Shown: piece by piece, positions 16,593 through 25,403 of the stretch
Position numbering within the stretch: position 1 is the stretch's first letter
How the letters are laid out: every line of letters starts with the position of its first letter
Assembly (NCBI GenBank): GCA_964618895.1
Contig: CAZUDO010000058.1
Span: 1-64,000 of the forward strand
Origin: CAZUDO01 sp964618895
GTDB lineage: Bacteria > Desulfobacterota > Binatia > DP-6
Direction of reading: 5' to 3'
Length of the DNA: 64,000 nucleotides
Notes under the pieces: generated by a model
The model's database searches: none
Told to the model about the DNA's origin: nothing
Seen by the model: the letters and a program-made list of their open reading frames with translations, nothing else
Program-made: the position numbers and the translations under genes

Positions 16593-17576
16593 TCACGGGC
16601 AGGTCGGGTAGGCCAGGATGGTCCGGCCGTCCTTCTTGACGGCGAGGGCGCCGAACGGGTCGAAGGTGAGCGGCAGCTCGTTCACTGCCGGCGTGTCGTC
16701 GAACTCGAGCTCACCCTGTCCCCCGGATGCCGTCAGCGTGCCGCGGAAAACCCCGCCGACGTACACGCCGTAGGAGCCGCTCGGGACCTTGTTGATCCGG
16801 ACCCGGAGATCCTCGGTGCAGTTGACGCGCACGCGCACCCGACGGTCGCCCGTCGCCCGCTTGCTCACACCGCAGTTCCGGAGACTCACCAGCTGCTCGA
16901 CCGCCTGGCAGACCGGCCCGGGCAGCGTCGTGGTGCTGGAACCCGACACGTTGGTGGTCGTGCTGGAGCCCGTCGCGTTGGTCGTCGTGCTGGACCCGGA
17001 CACGTTGGTGGTCGTGCTGGACCCCGCCACGTTGGTCGTCGTGCTGGACCCCGTCGCGCCGGTGGTGCTGGTGCTGGACGCGCTGGTGTCGGTGGTGGTG
17101 GTTACCGTGACCGTGGTGGTGGTTCCCGTCGTCCCGGGCCCGGGCGAGGTCTGGCAGTCGTTGTCGTTCGAGAGGCTGAACGCCACCGCCATGTTCGAGA
17201 ACTCGAGATCGATCTCGGTGTCGACGGCGAGGGGGAAATCGATCAGCTGCTGTCCCGCGCTCGGGCTGCTGTCGTACTCGATCTGGCCCTGCCCGAAGGA
17301 GTTGACCACCAGGATGCCTTGGTCCACCCCGGCGACGAGAACCGTGTACGCCCCGGGGATGCCGTCGGACACCTGGATGCGCAGGTCCGCGTTGCCGTCT
17401 TGATCGATCCGGAAGCGGCGTGCCGCCGATCCCTGGAACGTGCCACATCGGATCAGCGCCACGTCGTCCTGGAACACGGTTTTCGCGGCCGCCGGCATGA
17501 CCTCCAACAGGAGGGCAAGGGCCGAGATGATGGTGAGCATCGAGCTTCTCCGGACTGTCCACGTCGAACGATTCAT
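16593..17576 (-). CDS. Secreted protein: two homologous beta domains joined by Thr-rich repeats
   Basis: The 327-residue protein has a signal peptide (about 1-31, after PAAA). Two related domains follow: residues about 35-140 (GAYTVLVAGVDQGILVV, GQGQIEYD) and 222-325 (GSYGVYVGGVFRGTLTA, GQGELEFD). Between them is a Thr/Ser linker that ends in five copies of a 9-residue unit (GSSTTTNVA-like, residues 176-220). The ATG at 17576 has GAGGAG a few bases upstream. No known family is recognised. It resembles extracellular or surface proteins with a glycosylated stalk; the function is unknown. Confidence 0.7.
   Translation of the reverse strand: MNRSTWTVRRSSMLTIISALALLLEVMPAAAKTVFQDDVALIRCGTFQGSAARRFRIDQDGNADLRIQVSDGIPGAYTVLVAGVDQGILVVNSFGQGQIEYDSSPSAGQQLIDFPLAVDTEIDLEFSNMAVAFSLSNDNDCQTSPGPGTTGTTTTVTVTTTTDTSASSTSTTGATGSSTTTNVAGSSTTTNVSGSSTTTNATGSSTTTNVSGSSTTTLPGPVCQAVEQLVSLRNCGVSKRATGDRRVRVRVNCTEDLRVRINKVPSGSYGVYVGGVFRGTLTASGGQGELEFDDTPAVNELPLTFDPFGALAVKKDGRTILAYPTCP
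16917..17051 (-). repeat. Five 27-bp in-frame tandem repeats
   Basis: Five copies of a 27-bp unit encode GSSTTTN(V/A)(A/S/T) in the linker of the secreted protein. The DNA copies are close to identical, so the number is likely to vary by slippage. This is coding, not a CRISPR array. Confidence 0.8.
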
Positions 17577-17729
17577 CGTTGTTCTCCTCGTTGCCTGATT
17601 GCCGCTTCCCGTGCGGCTGAGAGACGGTAGAGCAATGCCCGTGCCGGGGGTGCGGACGCTGACAACGCGCCGGCCCGTCAACGCTTCTGCCGCAGAACAC
17701 TCGCGACCGACGACGCCGGTTGCGGGATA

Positions 17730-18533
17730 TCACCCACCGTCGGAGGATAACGCGCAGCGCACCCGGGTCCTGGGCAGCACGATCGGGCCCGTCTCGTCGT
17801 CCACGACGCGCACCGCCGGGCCGTACGCCTGGCGGAGCACCTCCACCGTCAGCACGGCCCGGGGCGCGCCGGCGCACACGATCCGGCCGCCCGCGAGCAG
17901 CACCAGGCGATCGCACGCCAGGGCCGCCAGGTTGAGGTCGTGCAGGACAGCCACGATCCCGAGCCCCTGCTGGCGGAGGTCGTGCAGCAGGTCGATCAGT
18001 CGCGCCTGATGGCCCAGATCGAGATGGGTCGTCGGCTCGTCGAGCAGCAGGACGCGGGGCGCCTGCGCCAACGCCCGCGCGATGAGCACGCGCTGGCGCT
18101 CGCCCCCGGAGAGTCGGTCGATGGCGCGCCCCTCGAGATCCACCACGTCGAGGCGCGCCATGGCGGCGCGCGCGACGGCGAGGTCGTGGGCGCCCGGGAA
18201 CCCGAGCGCCGGCAGGTGCGGGGCGCGTCCCATGAGCACGACCTCCAGCACCGTGAACGGGAACTCGACGCCACCGTCCTGCGCCAGCACGGCAACCCGG
18301 CGCGCCACCTCGATGCGCCGATAGGTGGAGAGGCCGCGGCCATCGAGACGGACCTCGCCCGCCTGCGGCGGGAGCACCCCCGCCAGGAGGCGCATGAGCG
18401 TGGTCTTGCCGCAGCCATTGGGCCCGATCACGCCCACGACCTCGCCGGCTGCCACGGCGACCTCCACCTGGTGGAGCACGGCGCGTCCGCCGTACGCGAA
18501 CGACACCCCGCGGGCCTCGAGCAACGCCGTCAT
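17730..18533 (-). CDS. btuD: Cobalamin/siderophore-type ABC transporter ATP-binding protein
   Basis: The 267-residue ATPase has Walker A GPNGCGKTT, the signature LSGGERQR and Walker B VLLLDEPTTHLDL, followed by the H-loop His in VLHDLN. It is of the FecE/BtuD type and powers import through the permease encoded next to it. It is the last gene of the six-gene operon led by the cobalamin riboswitch at 25230, so B12 or a corrinoid is the likely cargo. ATG 18533 overlaps the permease stop (ATGA). Confidence 0.88.
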   Translation of the reverse strand: MTALLEARGVSFAYGGRAVLHQVEVAVAAGEVVGVIGPNGCGKTTLMRLLAGVLPPQAGEVRLDGRGLSTYRRIEVARRVAVLAQDGGVEFPFTVLEVVLMGRAPHLPALGFPGAHDLAVARAAMARLDVVDLEGRAIDRLSGGERQRVLIARALAQAPRVLLLDEPTTHLDLGHQARLIDLLHDLRQQGLGIVAVLHDLNLAALACDRLVLLAGGRIVCAGAPRAVLTVEVLRQAYGPAVRVVDDETGPIVLPRTRVRCALSSDGG

Positions 18534-19546
18534 GCCAGCACCCGCGCCAGGTGCCGGCGCAGCAGGAGGACGAAGAACGGTCCACCCGCGAGCGCCGTCA
18601 CCACCCCCACCGGCAGCTCGGAGGCGCCCAGCAGCGTGCGCGCCAGGGTGTCGGCCCAGACGAGGAACACCGCCCCGCCGAGGAACGACGCCGGCAGCAA
18701 GAGGCGATGGTCGGGCCCGAGGACGAGGCGCAGCACGTGCGGCACAATGAGACCGACGAAGCCGATCATGCCGCTCACCGCCACCGCGGCGCCGACCAGC
18801 AGCGACGCCGCCGCGAACACCGCCCGGCGCACGCGCTCCACCTCCACCCCGAGGGCGAGCGCCCCGTCCTCGCCCGCAGCGAGCAGGTTGAGGTCGTGCC
18901 CGTGGCGAACCAGCCAGAGCAGTCCGAGCGCGCCGTACGCCGCCACCACTGCCACCAGCGCGTAGCTCTGGGTGGTGAGCGACCCCATGATCCAGAACAG
19001 CACGCCGTGCAGCTGGGTGTAGCTGGCAAGCGCCTCGATCAGCATGAGCAGGGCGGCGGCCATGGCGTTGAACACCACCCCCACCAGCAGCACCGCGTGC
19101 GGCGTCGTCCGTCCCCCGGCGCGCGCCGCCAGCGCCACGATCACGATCGCCGCCAGCGCGCCCGCGAACGCCGCCAGGGGCACGACCGCTCCCGCCGCAT
19201 CGGCGCCGACGACGATCGCGACCACCCCGGCCACCGCCGCGCCGGCCGAGATGCCGAGCACGTGCGGGCACGCGAGCGGGTTGCCGAGCACGCCCTGGAG
19301 CGCCGCCCCGGCGGTGGCGAGGCAGCCCCCCACGACCGCCCCGAGGAGGACGCGCGGCAGGCGGGTGTACACGAGGATGGTGTAGTCCGGCGTCCCGGCC
19401 CCGCCGGCGCTGAACGCCCGCCACACGCTGGCGTGCACAGGCCCGACCAGCGTGGCGACGACGACGGATCCCACGAGGGCGAGCGCGAGCGCCAGCATCG
19501 TCGCCGCCAGGCGGCGCACGGTCAGATGGGGCGCGCGCGCGCTCAC
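18530..19546 (-). CDS. btuC: Cobalamin-type ABC transporter permease (FecCD family)
   Basis: The 338-residue protein has about ten membrane helices. The FecCD landmarks are RLPRVLLGAVVGGCLATAGAALQGVLGNPLACPHVLGISAGA, later GMIGFVGLIVPHVLRLVLGPDHR, and the C-terminal ELPVGVVTALAGGPFFVLLLRR. GTG 19546 overlaps the preceding stop. The homodimer forms the inner-membrane channel with the BtuD-like ATPase. The assignment to B12 rests on the riboswitch context. Confidence 0.88.
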   Translation of the reverse strand: MSARAPHLTVRRLAATMLALALALVGSVVVATLVGPVHASVWRAFSAGGAGTPDYTILVYTRLPRVLLGAVVGGCLATAGAALQGVLGNPLACPHVLGISAGAAVAGVVAIVVGADAAGAVVPLAAFAGALAAIVIVALAARAGGRTTPHAVLLVGVVFNAMAAALLMLIEALASYTQLHGVLFWIMGSLTTQSYALVAVVAAYGALGLLWLVRHGHDLNLLAAGEDGALALGVEVERVRRAVFAAASLLVGAAVAVSGMIGFVGLIVPHVLRLVLGPDHRLLLPASFLGGAVFLVWADTLARTLLGASELPVGVVTALAGGPFFVLLLRRHLARVLA

Positions 19547-20412
19547 CCGGGCGTCGCCTCCGGGTGGATCGCGGCCGCCAACGCAGCCGCCGCCTCGGGG
19601 ACGCGCGGGCCGCTCCGGAGCAGCGCGTCGGCGGACAGCGTGACCACACGGCCGGCGCGTACCGCCGGGATCGCGTCGAGCCCGGCGAACAGCCTCGGGC
19701 CACCGCGCTCGTCGCCCATGGCGGCGTCGATGATGACCTCCGGGGCGCGGTCGACCACCACTTCCAGGGTGAGCGTCGGCCACACCGCGCCCACGTCGGC
19801 GGCGACGTTGATGCCACCCGCCAGCGTCAGCAGCTCGTCCTGCAAGGTGTGTCCGCCCACGGCCACGACCGGGTTCCGGCCGACGACCACCAGGACCCGC
19901 CGGGGACGCAGGCCCCGCACGCGCGCCGCCACGGTGGCGAGCCCGGTACGCACCTCCGCCGTGAGGCGCTCGCCGGCGGCGACCACGTCGAGCGCGCGCG
20001 CGATCTCTGCAATGGCCTGCCAGAGATCCGCCAACGTCCGGTCCTGCACCATCTGCACGCGTACGCCGTTGCGTTCGAGCGCGCGTACGGCCTCGCGATT
20101 GCCGGGCGACGGCACCGCGATCACCAGGTCCGGCCGGACGCCGATCACCGCCTCGACGCTCGGCGCCAGATAGCCCCCGACGCGCGTCACCGCCGCGGCC
20201 GCCGGCGGATAGTCGCACTGCGCGCACACGCCCACCACCCGCGCACCGGCGCCGAGGGCATAGACGATCTCCGTGACCGACGGCGCGAGCGCCACCACGC
20301 GCGCCGGCACCCCGGCGGGCGGCGGAAGGGGCGTCGCCCCGCACCCGGCGACGCCGACTGCGAGAAGAAGCCCCCGCCACACGCACCACCGGGAGCGTTG
20401 CGTTACTTGCAC
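19543..20412 (-). CDS. btuF: Periplasmic corrinoid-binding lipoprotein
   Basis: The 289-residue class III binding protein has a lipobox VAGC (Cys at residue 24), then RVVALAPSVTEIVYALGAGARVVGVCAQCDYPP, typical of BtuF/FhuD-type proteins. It would deliver cargo to the permease from the inner-membrane face. GTG 20412 lies inside the end of the upstream gene (overlap of 10 bases). A BtuF role is inferred from the riboswitch-led operon; heme or siderophore cargo is the alternative. Confidence 0.82.
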   Translation of the reverse strand: MQVTQRSRWCVWRGLLLAVGVAGCGATPLPPPAGVPARVVALAPSVTEIVYALGAGARVVGVCAQCDYPPAAAAVTRVGGYLAPSVEAVIGVRPDLVIAVPSPGNREAVRALERNGVRVQMVQDRTLADLWQAIAEIARALDVVAAGERLTAEVRTGLATVAARVRGLRPRRVLVVVGRNPVVAVGGHTLQDELLTLAGGINVAADVGAVWPTLTLEVVVDRAPEVIIDAAMGDERGGPRLFAGLDAIPAVRAGRVVTLSADALLRSGPRVPEAAAALAAAIHPEATPG

Positions 20413-21848
20413 TTCACCTTCGCTTTGACCGGATCGTGAACGCAGCTCGGCACCGGCGCCGGGCCGGGGAAGACAGCGTCCCCGCACTGCGGGCCGACGG
20501 TGTTCACGACGAAGGTCGCCGCCAGCGGGAGCCGCGCCGGGTCGACGGCCCAGGTTCCCTTCTTCCCCTTGACGGCGAACAACACCAGGCCAGGCACCTT
20601 GTCCGAGGGCTTCACCTTGACCGCCACCACCCCCTGGATACCCGCCCGGTTAACGTACTTGAAGGTGCCGTCCTTGACCTTCCAGCCACGCTTCTGCCCC
20701 TCGTCGAACGCCCCGGGCGGAATGGACACGTCGAGCAGGGTGCCGGCGGTGTCGCTCACGACGACGCGCGCGCCGGTGGTCACCGGGTCGAGCGCCGGCA
20801 CCCCCGGGAAGGCGGGCAGCTGCCCCGTGAGCGCGAGCGCCTCGTCCCCCGACGGCGCCGCCAGCTTGGCGACCACGAGCTTCGGCTTCGCCACCGCGAT
20901 GCCGTTGGTGCAGGTGTCGTCGGCGTCACACACGCCGTCGCCGTCACGATCGCGACAGATCGCATCGATGCGGCTGACGCCGAAGTCGAGCACGAGCAGC
21001 TCGTCGCGCGCGGCGTCGTGGAATATCTCGCCCGAGAAGCCGAAGCCGTGCGCGCGCTCGGTGACCGTGCCGTCGGCCGCGATGGCGACCACCGTGCTGC
21101 TGGAGAAGTCGGGCGTGAAGCCGCCGCTCACGAGCAGGTTGCCGTCGGCGTCGACCGCCACGCCGAACGCCCCGCCGAGCCCGTCCTTCACCGCCGGCAG
21201 CGGCGTGCCGTCCGGCTGGTAGGCGAGCACGTGGCCCGTGAACGAGCCGTCCAGGTTGGCAACCAGCACCCGGCCGTCGAGCGCCAGGCCACCCAGGAAG
21301 TCGAGCCCGGTGGCAAAGGTCGTCAGGACCGCCGGGCTGCCGGCGAGCCGCACCACCCGGCCCGCGCCGGGGCCGACGGCGTCGCTCACCAGCACCGAGT
21401 CGTCGGGGAGCACCAGCGCGTCCATGGCGAACGGGATCGTGCCCGCCGGCACGACTTCGCTCCCGAGCGCGGCCACGGCGGTCGTGCGCGTGAGCGCGTC
21501 GGGAACGGCGAACAGGGTATCGCCGGTCGCCGCGCCGGCCAGGTTGCCGCCGTTGTCGGTCACGTAGAGGGTGCCGCCGGGCGCGAGCGCCAGGCCGCCC
21601 ATCGAGTTGAGGCCGGTGGCGATGGTGGTGGCGCCGCCCGCGGCCAGGCGGATCACGTGCTGTAGGCCGGCGCCGAAGCTGCCCTGCCCCACCAGAATGG
21701 CATCGCCCGCGCGCACCACCCCGCCCTGCACGGTGGCGGGCGTCGCGATCTGGCGGGCCGCGTAGCCCGCCGCCGGGACGACCTGCGCCCACGCCGTACC
21801 AGCGGCGAGCAGGGTAACGAACATCATGATCCGGATCCGAAACGTCAT
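20403..21848 (-). CDS. Secreted NHL/SMP30-like propeller protein in B12 operon
   Basis: The 481-residue protein has a signal peptide ending near WAQ. About 290 residues of propeller-like repeats follow (GLNSMGGLALAPGGTLYVTDNGG, GLDFLGGLALDGRVLVANLDG, GGAFGVAVDADGNLLVSGG). A short calcium-type DRDGDGVCDADD loop and a C-terminal beta domain (FKYVNRAGIQGVVAVKVKPS) end it. It is joined by ATGA overlap to the calcium-repeat gene and overlaps btuF. No enzymatic residues are obvious. Because it is under a cobalamin riboswitch, a role in capturing corrinoids outside the inner membrane is a fair hypothesis. Confidence 0.75.
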   Translation of the reverse strand: MTFRIRIMMFVTLLAAGTAWAQVVPAAGYAARQIATPATVQGGVVRAGDAILVGQGSFGAGLQHVIRLAAGGATTIATGLNSMGGLALAPGGTLYVTDNGGNLAGAATGDTLFAVPDALTRTTAVAALGSEVVPAGTIPFAMDALVLPDDSVLVSDAVGPGAGRVVRLAGSPAVLTTFATGLDFLGGLALDGRVLVANLDGSFTGHVLAYQPDGTPLPAVKDGLGGAFGVAVDADGNLLVSGGFTPDFSSSTVVAIAADGTVTERAHGFGFSGEIFHDAARDELLVLDFGVSRIDAICRDRDGDGVCDADDTCTNGIAVAKPKLVVAKLAAPSGDEALALTGQLPAFPGVPALDPVTTGARVVVSDTAGTLLDVSIPPGAFDEGQKRGWKVKDGTFKYVNRAGIQGVVAVKVKPSDKVPGLVLFAVKGKKGTWAVDPARLPLAATFVVNTVGPQCGDAVFPGPAPVPSCVHDPVKAKVKCK

Positions 21849-23611
21849 CGAGTACTCCTTTCGAAGGTGAAACGATCACGGTCGACGACCCGTCGGCCGC
21901 CGGCCAGTCGTCCTCGGGCGCGCAGGCGGACCACCGTCCGTCCGGGCGCCAGGGGAATGGTGAGGGTCTTGGTGGAGCCAGGCACGAAGGTTCCGAACGT
22001 GCCGGTCAAGTTTCGCCGCCCGACGCGCACCCGGACGCTCCCGGCCACGGTCTCGGGCGCCAGCACGACGACCACGGTCACGCTGGCCGGTGCGGACGGC
22101 ACCTGGGTGTCGGCACTGATGGGCACGACGTACGTGAGCAGCCCGTCGGCGGCCCCGGTGTTGGCCCCGCCGCCGAAGCTCGGCGCCACCGCCGGCCGGC
22201 AGCTCGGGTCGGCGGGGCACGGATCGCACGCGTCGCCGGTGCCGTCGCCGTCGGCGTCCGCCTGCGCCGCGTCGGACGTGAGCGGGCACAGGTCGCAGGC
22301 ATCGCCGACGCGGTCGGCGTCGGCGTCGCGCTGCCCGGGATCGGCGACCTGCGGACAGCCGTCCGTGGCATCGGACACGCCGTCGCCGTCGCTGTCCGGC
22401 GGGGGCGGCGGCGGCTCGCAGGCGTCGCCGGTGCCGTCGGCATCGGCATCCTCCTGGCGCGGGTTTGGCGCCGCCGGACAGTTGTCGCACGCGTCGCCGG
22501 CGCCATCCCCGTCCCGGTCGGCCTGCAGCGGGTCGGCCGCGTGTGGACAGACGTCGCACACATCTCCGACGGCGTCGCCATCGCCGTCGGCCTGCGTCGG
22601 GTTGGGGGTGATCGGGCAGTTGTCGTGCGCGTCGGGCGCGCCGTCGGCATCGCTGTCCGGATCCTGCGTGCCGGTGCAGGCGTCGCCGACGCCGTCGCCG
22701 TCCCTGTCGGCCTGGTCGGGGTTGGGCGTGGCCGGGCAGTTGTCGCAGACATCGCCGGCGCGGTCGCCGTCGCGATCGGTCTGGGCCGGATCGGCGGCGT
22801 GCGGGCAGGTATCGCAGGCGTCGCCCGCCCGGTCGCGGTCGGCGTCGTCCTGCTGCGGGTCCGGCACCGTCGGGCAGTTGTCGGCCACGTCGGCAAACCC
22901 GTCGCCGTCGCCGTCGGCGCTGCCGGCGGTCTCGATGCCGTGCACGGCGGCGATGGCGTCGAGATCGAATCCCGACTGCCGGTCGAGCGCCAGGCGCAGC
23001 GCGCCGGCCTCGATGCGGACGAAGCGGGCGGCAGCGAGACCAACCGCCGCCAGGTCGAACGAGTCGCCGCCGGAGCCGGCTGGGGGCGGCGTGTCGAGCG
23101 GGATGCCGACCAGGGCCGCCAGCGGCGTCGTGCTCGGCACCAGCGGCGACGGCGCCGCCGGGTCGGTCGCATCCGCGAACACAGGATACACGCCGGCACA
23201 GCCGAGGAAGTAGGGCGGCAGGTCGAAGCGACAGGGGAAGGTTTTCCAGACCGTCCCGTCGGCGCTGACCGACACCATCCCCGGCTCGGTGTACGGCTCG
23301 CCGGTGACCACGCCGCTCACCAGGAAGGCGTTCTCGAACACGGTGAAATCGGCGCCCGGGCCATCGACCACCACGTTGTCGGCGAACTCGAGGACGATCG
23401 TGCCGCCCTGGCCGAGCGAGAGCGTGTCGGTCGAGCCCGCGAACAGGCCGAAGCCGCGCGGCGGCCCGAGCACGACGGCGGGCAGGTCTTCTTCGTGCTT
23501 GCCGCCACCGAGGCCGATGGTGTGCGTCACCACCCGATCAACGAACGGATCGGCCGCCGCGAGTGTCGCGCGGAAGACGAGCGCGGCGGCGAGCAGCGAT
23601 CGCCCGGTCAT
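21845..23611 (-). CDS. Secreted protein with thrombospondin type 3 repeats in B12 operon
   Basis: The 588-residue protein has a signal peptide (to about LAAA). An N-terminal beta domain of some 210 residues follows (LVVDG-type strands, ADFTVFENAFLVSG, GFDLDAIAAVHG). About ten calcium-binding thrombospondin type 3 repeats (DRDGDGVGDACDNCP-like, residues about 232-470) come next. A C-terminal beta domain (VRVRVGRRNLTGTFGTFVPGSTKTLTIPL) ends it. The repeats make a stiff Ca-loaded stalk. It overlaps both neighbours by 4 bases and is cobalamin-regulated by position. Confidence 0.8.
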   Translation of the reverse strand: MTGRSLLAAALVFRATLAAADPFVDRVVTHTIGLGGGKHEEDLPAVVLGPPRGFGLFAGSTDTLSLGQGGTIVLEFADNVVVDGPGADFTVFENAFLVSGVVTGEPYTEPGMVSVSADGTVWKTFPCRFDLPPYFLGCAGVYPVFADATDPAAPSPLVPSTTPLAALVGIPLDTPPPAGSGGDSFDLAAVGLAAARFVRIEAGALRLALDRQSGFDLDAIAAVHGIETAGSADGDGDGFADVADNCPTVPDPQQDDADRDRAGDACDTCPHAADPAQTDRDGDRAGDVCDNCPATPNPDQADRDGDGVGDACTGTQDPDSDADGAPDAHDNCPITPNPTQADGDGDAVGDVCDVCPHAADPLQADRDGDGAGDACDNCPAAPNPRQEDADADGTGDACEPPPPPPDSDGDGVSDATDGCPQVADPGQRDADADRVGDACDLCPLTSDAAQADADGDGTGDACDPCPADPSCRPAVAPSFGGGANTGAADGLLTYVVPISADTQVPSAPASVTVVVVLAPETVAGSVRVRVGRRNLTGTFGTFVPGSTKTLTIPLAPGRTVVRLRARGRLAGGRRVVDRDRFTFERSTR

Positions 23612-25173
23612 GGCAGGAACGCCATCGCGAACGGCGGCAGGCCCACGTCGAGCACGCCGCGCGTGAGCGGATGGTCGTCGGTGGGGTCGAAGAGGCGGAA
23701 CCCCGGGCCGGGCACGCTCGCGTCCGCAACCCAGAGGACGCCGTCGGGCGCGAGCGCGATGTCCGGAATGGCCGGGCGCGTGACCAGGCGGCCCGTGACC
23801 GTCCCGGTGCGCGGGTCGAACGCGACCAGCGCGTTGCGGGGTGGGTTGTCGGCCAGCAGCACGACGGCGTAGCCCTTGCCGGGCGACACCAGCACGAAGT
23901 CGGTCACGTCGCCGCCGAGCGCGTCCTCGGTGACCATGAACCCCTCGGCGGTGAGCGTGAACGGATCGATGCGCTCGATGCCGCCGTCGCCGGTGGTGTA
24001 GAAGTGCCCCACCTGCGCCACCAGCAGCTTGCCGGTGCCGGGCTCGCGCCCGATGCCCGACGCGTCGGAGAATGCGTTCTGCCCGCTCAGCTCGACGGTG
24101 GCGACGACGGTGTCGGTGGCGATGTCGATGACGGCGAGCGCCGCGCGGGCGGCGGGCGCGAAGCGCTGGCCGCGGTCCAGGCGCTCGAGGGTGACGAACA
24201 GCCGGCCGCCCACCACCGCCATCTGCGCCATCTCGGGAATGCCGTCGGCGTCGGCGTATGGCCCGAGATCGATCGTGCCGCGCCGGAAACCGCCGCAGCC
24301 GGCGGCGCCCGGGTCGACCACCCACAGCTGCGCGCGCCCGTAGCGCGTGACGTAGGCCTTGTGCGCGTCCACCACCGCCACGTCGTGCGGGTTCGAGCCC
24401 TCGCCGGTGCTGCACTGGAGCACGGTATCGAGCCCGCGCGCCGGGTCGAGCACCTGCAGGTTGTCGCCGAGGAAGCGGTTGACGACGTACACGCGCTCGC
24501 CGGCGGCGCGCACGACCGCGTCGGCGTTGATGCGCGTGTCGACCCGGCGCACGGCGTGCGGGGCGGCGACGGCGGCCGTCACCAGGAGGCCGGTCTCGAA
24601 GTTGGTGGTCACCACGACGGCACGCGCGCTCGCCGGAGTCCGGGCGCGCGTGCAGACCAGACGGAGGCGATCGCGATCGGCCTGGCGGGTGACCGCATCA
24701 CGCAGCGACGCACGCACCACCGCCCGCCGCCGCGCGCGGCGCCCCAGCGGCACGCGGATCGGGGCGTCGGTGGTGCAACTGACCGGCGCAGCGAGCCCCT
24801 TTACGGCGTCGGCCACGGCCATCCCCGCCTTCCCCTGCACCCGCGCGGCCACCGTCGTAGGCGAACACCCGGGCGTATTGACGCACAGCCGCGCCGCGAA
24901 CGTGCACGCACCGTCGGCCGTGCCGTCGGCGTCGCATGCCGGATCGCCGTCGCGGCAGGTCGCACTGCGTCCGGCGCGGTCGGCGACGCTCGCCGCCACC
25001 ATCCACTCGACCAGGCATTCCAGGTCGGCGCCCCGTACGGACGCGTGCGCCAGCAGCACCGTGAGCACGGTGGCGCACGCGAGCCGGTCTCGTCCTCGTC
25101 TGGTCGTCTGTGCCTCCCGACCCTCGCGAGGGCACACGAGCAGAGGACGCGCGTCGCCCGGCACCTGCCGCAC
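23608..25173 (-). CDS. Secreted beta-propeller protein, first gene after cobalamin riboswitch
   Basis: The product is up to 521 residues. A hydrophobic export segment (ACATVLTVLLAHASVRGA) is followed by a Cys-rich stretch (ATCRDGDPACDADGTADGACTF). The main part is a YVTN/NHL-type propeller (DAVVRAAGERVYVVNRFLGDNLQVLDPA, GSNPHDVAVVDAHKAYVTRYG, IPDIALAPDGVLWVADASVPG). The start is unsure: GTG 25173 is the longest, GTG 25137 is possible. In Bacteroides, BtuG is a surface propeller that binds B12 very tightly. This protein could be an independent counterpart, as inferred from fold and regulation only. Confidence 0.75.
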   Translation of the reverse strand: MRQVPGDARPLLVCPREGREAQTTRRGRDRLACATVLTVLLAHASVRGADLECLVEWMVAASVADRAGRSATCRDGDPACDADGTADGACTFAARLCVNTPGCSPTTVAARVQGKAGMAVADAVKGLAAPVSCTTDAPIRVPLGRRARRRAVVRASLRDAVTRQADRDRLRLVCTRARTPASARAVVVTTNFETGLLVTAAVAAPHAVRRVDTRINADAVVRAAGERVYVVNRFLGDNLQVLDPARGLDTVLQCSTGEGSNPHDVAVVDAHKAYVTRYGRAQLWVVDPGAAGCGGFRRGTIDLGPYADADGIPEMAQMAVVGGRLFVTLERLDRGQRFAPAARAALAVIDIATDTVVATVELSGQNAFSDASGIGREPGTGKLLVAQVGHFYTTGDGGIERIDPFTLTAEGFMVTEDALGGDVTDFVLVSPGKGYAVVLLADNPPRNALVAFDPRTGTVTGRLVTRPAIPDIALAPDGVLWVADASVPGPGFRLFDPTDDHPLTRGVLDVGLPPFAMAFLP

Positions 25174-25229
25174 GGCCCGCGTGACCCCAGCCCCTTCCCC
25201 TCGGAAGGCTTGTTCGCTGGCGCAGACCG

Positions 25230-25350
25230 GGCAGGTTTTCTGGCTCGGGGATCAACCTCCCCCGGTCCCTTCCCACCCAACGGGCAGTGGTTGCGACCGG
25301 GCTCGTCCCCCCTTACAGCTGCGGGGCAGCGGGGGCTTTGCACCCCCTTC
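25230..25350 (-). ncRNA. Cobalamin riboswitch
   Basis: Read on the minus strand, the leader contains GGGGTGCAAAGCCCCC, then GCTGCCCCGCAGCTGTAA, a CCACTG element with GGTGGGAAGG, and the B12 box AGCCAGAAAACCTGCC (25230-25245). These are the conserved blocks of the cobalamin riboswitch, in order. It lies about 57 bases before the first gene of the propeller/calcium-repeat/btuFCD operon and should shut that operon off when adenosylcobalamin is plentiful. Confidence 0.93.
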
Positions 25351-25374
25351 CCTTGCTCGACTGCGTCGACGGGG

Positions 25375-25403
25375 GCTCTAGCGCGCTAGCACGGTGGTGT
25401 CAA
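25375..25403 (-). promoter_or_regulatory. Promoter of the cobalamin operon
   Basis: On the minus strand a perfect TTGACA (25398-25403), a 17-bp spacer and TAGAGC (25375-25380) lie just before the riboswitch. The -35 box overlaps the stop codon of the upstream TonB receptor gene (25400-25402), so the operon may be read both from here and by read-through. Confidence 0.6.

Noticed and set aside
16917..17051. CRISPR-like regular repeats
   Set aside because: The repeats are contiguous, have no spacers and are read in frame as a Thr-rich linker.
22200..22920. Regular DNA repeats that might suggest CRISPR or a minisatellite
   Set aside because: They encode thrombospondin type 3 calcium repeats of uneven length in one open frame.
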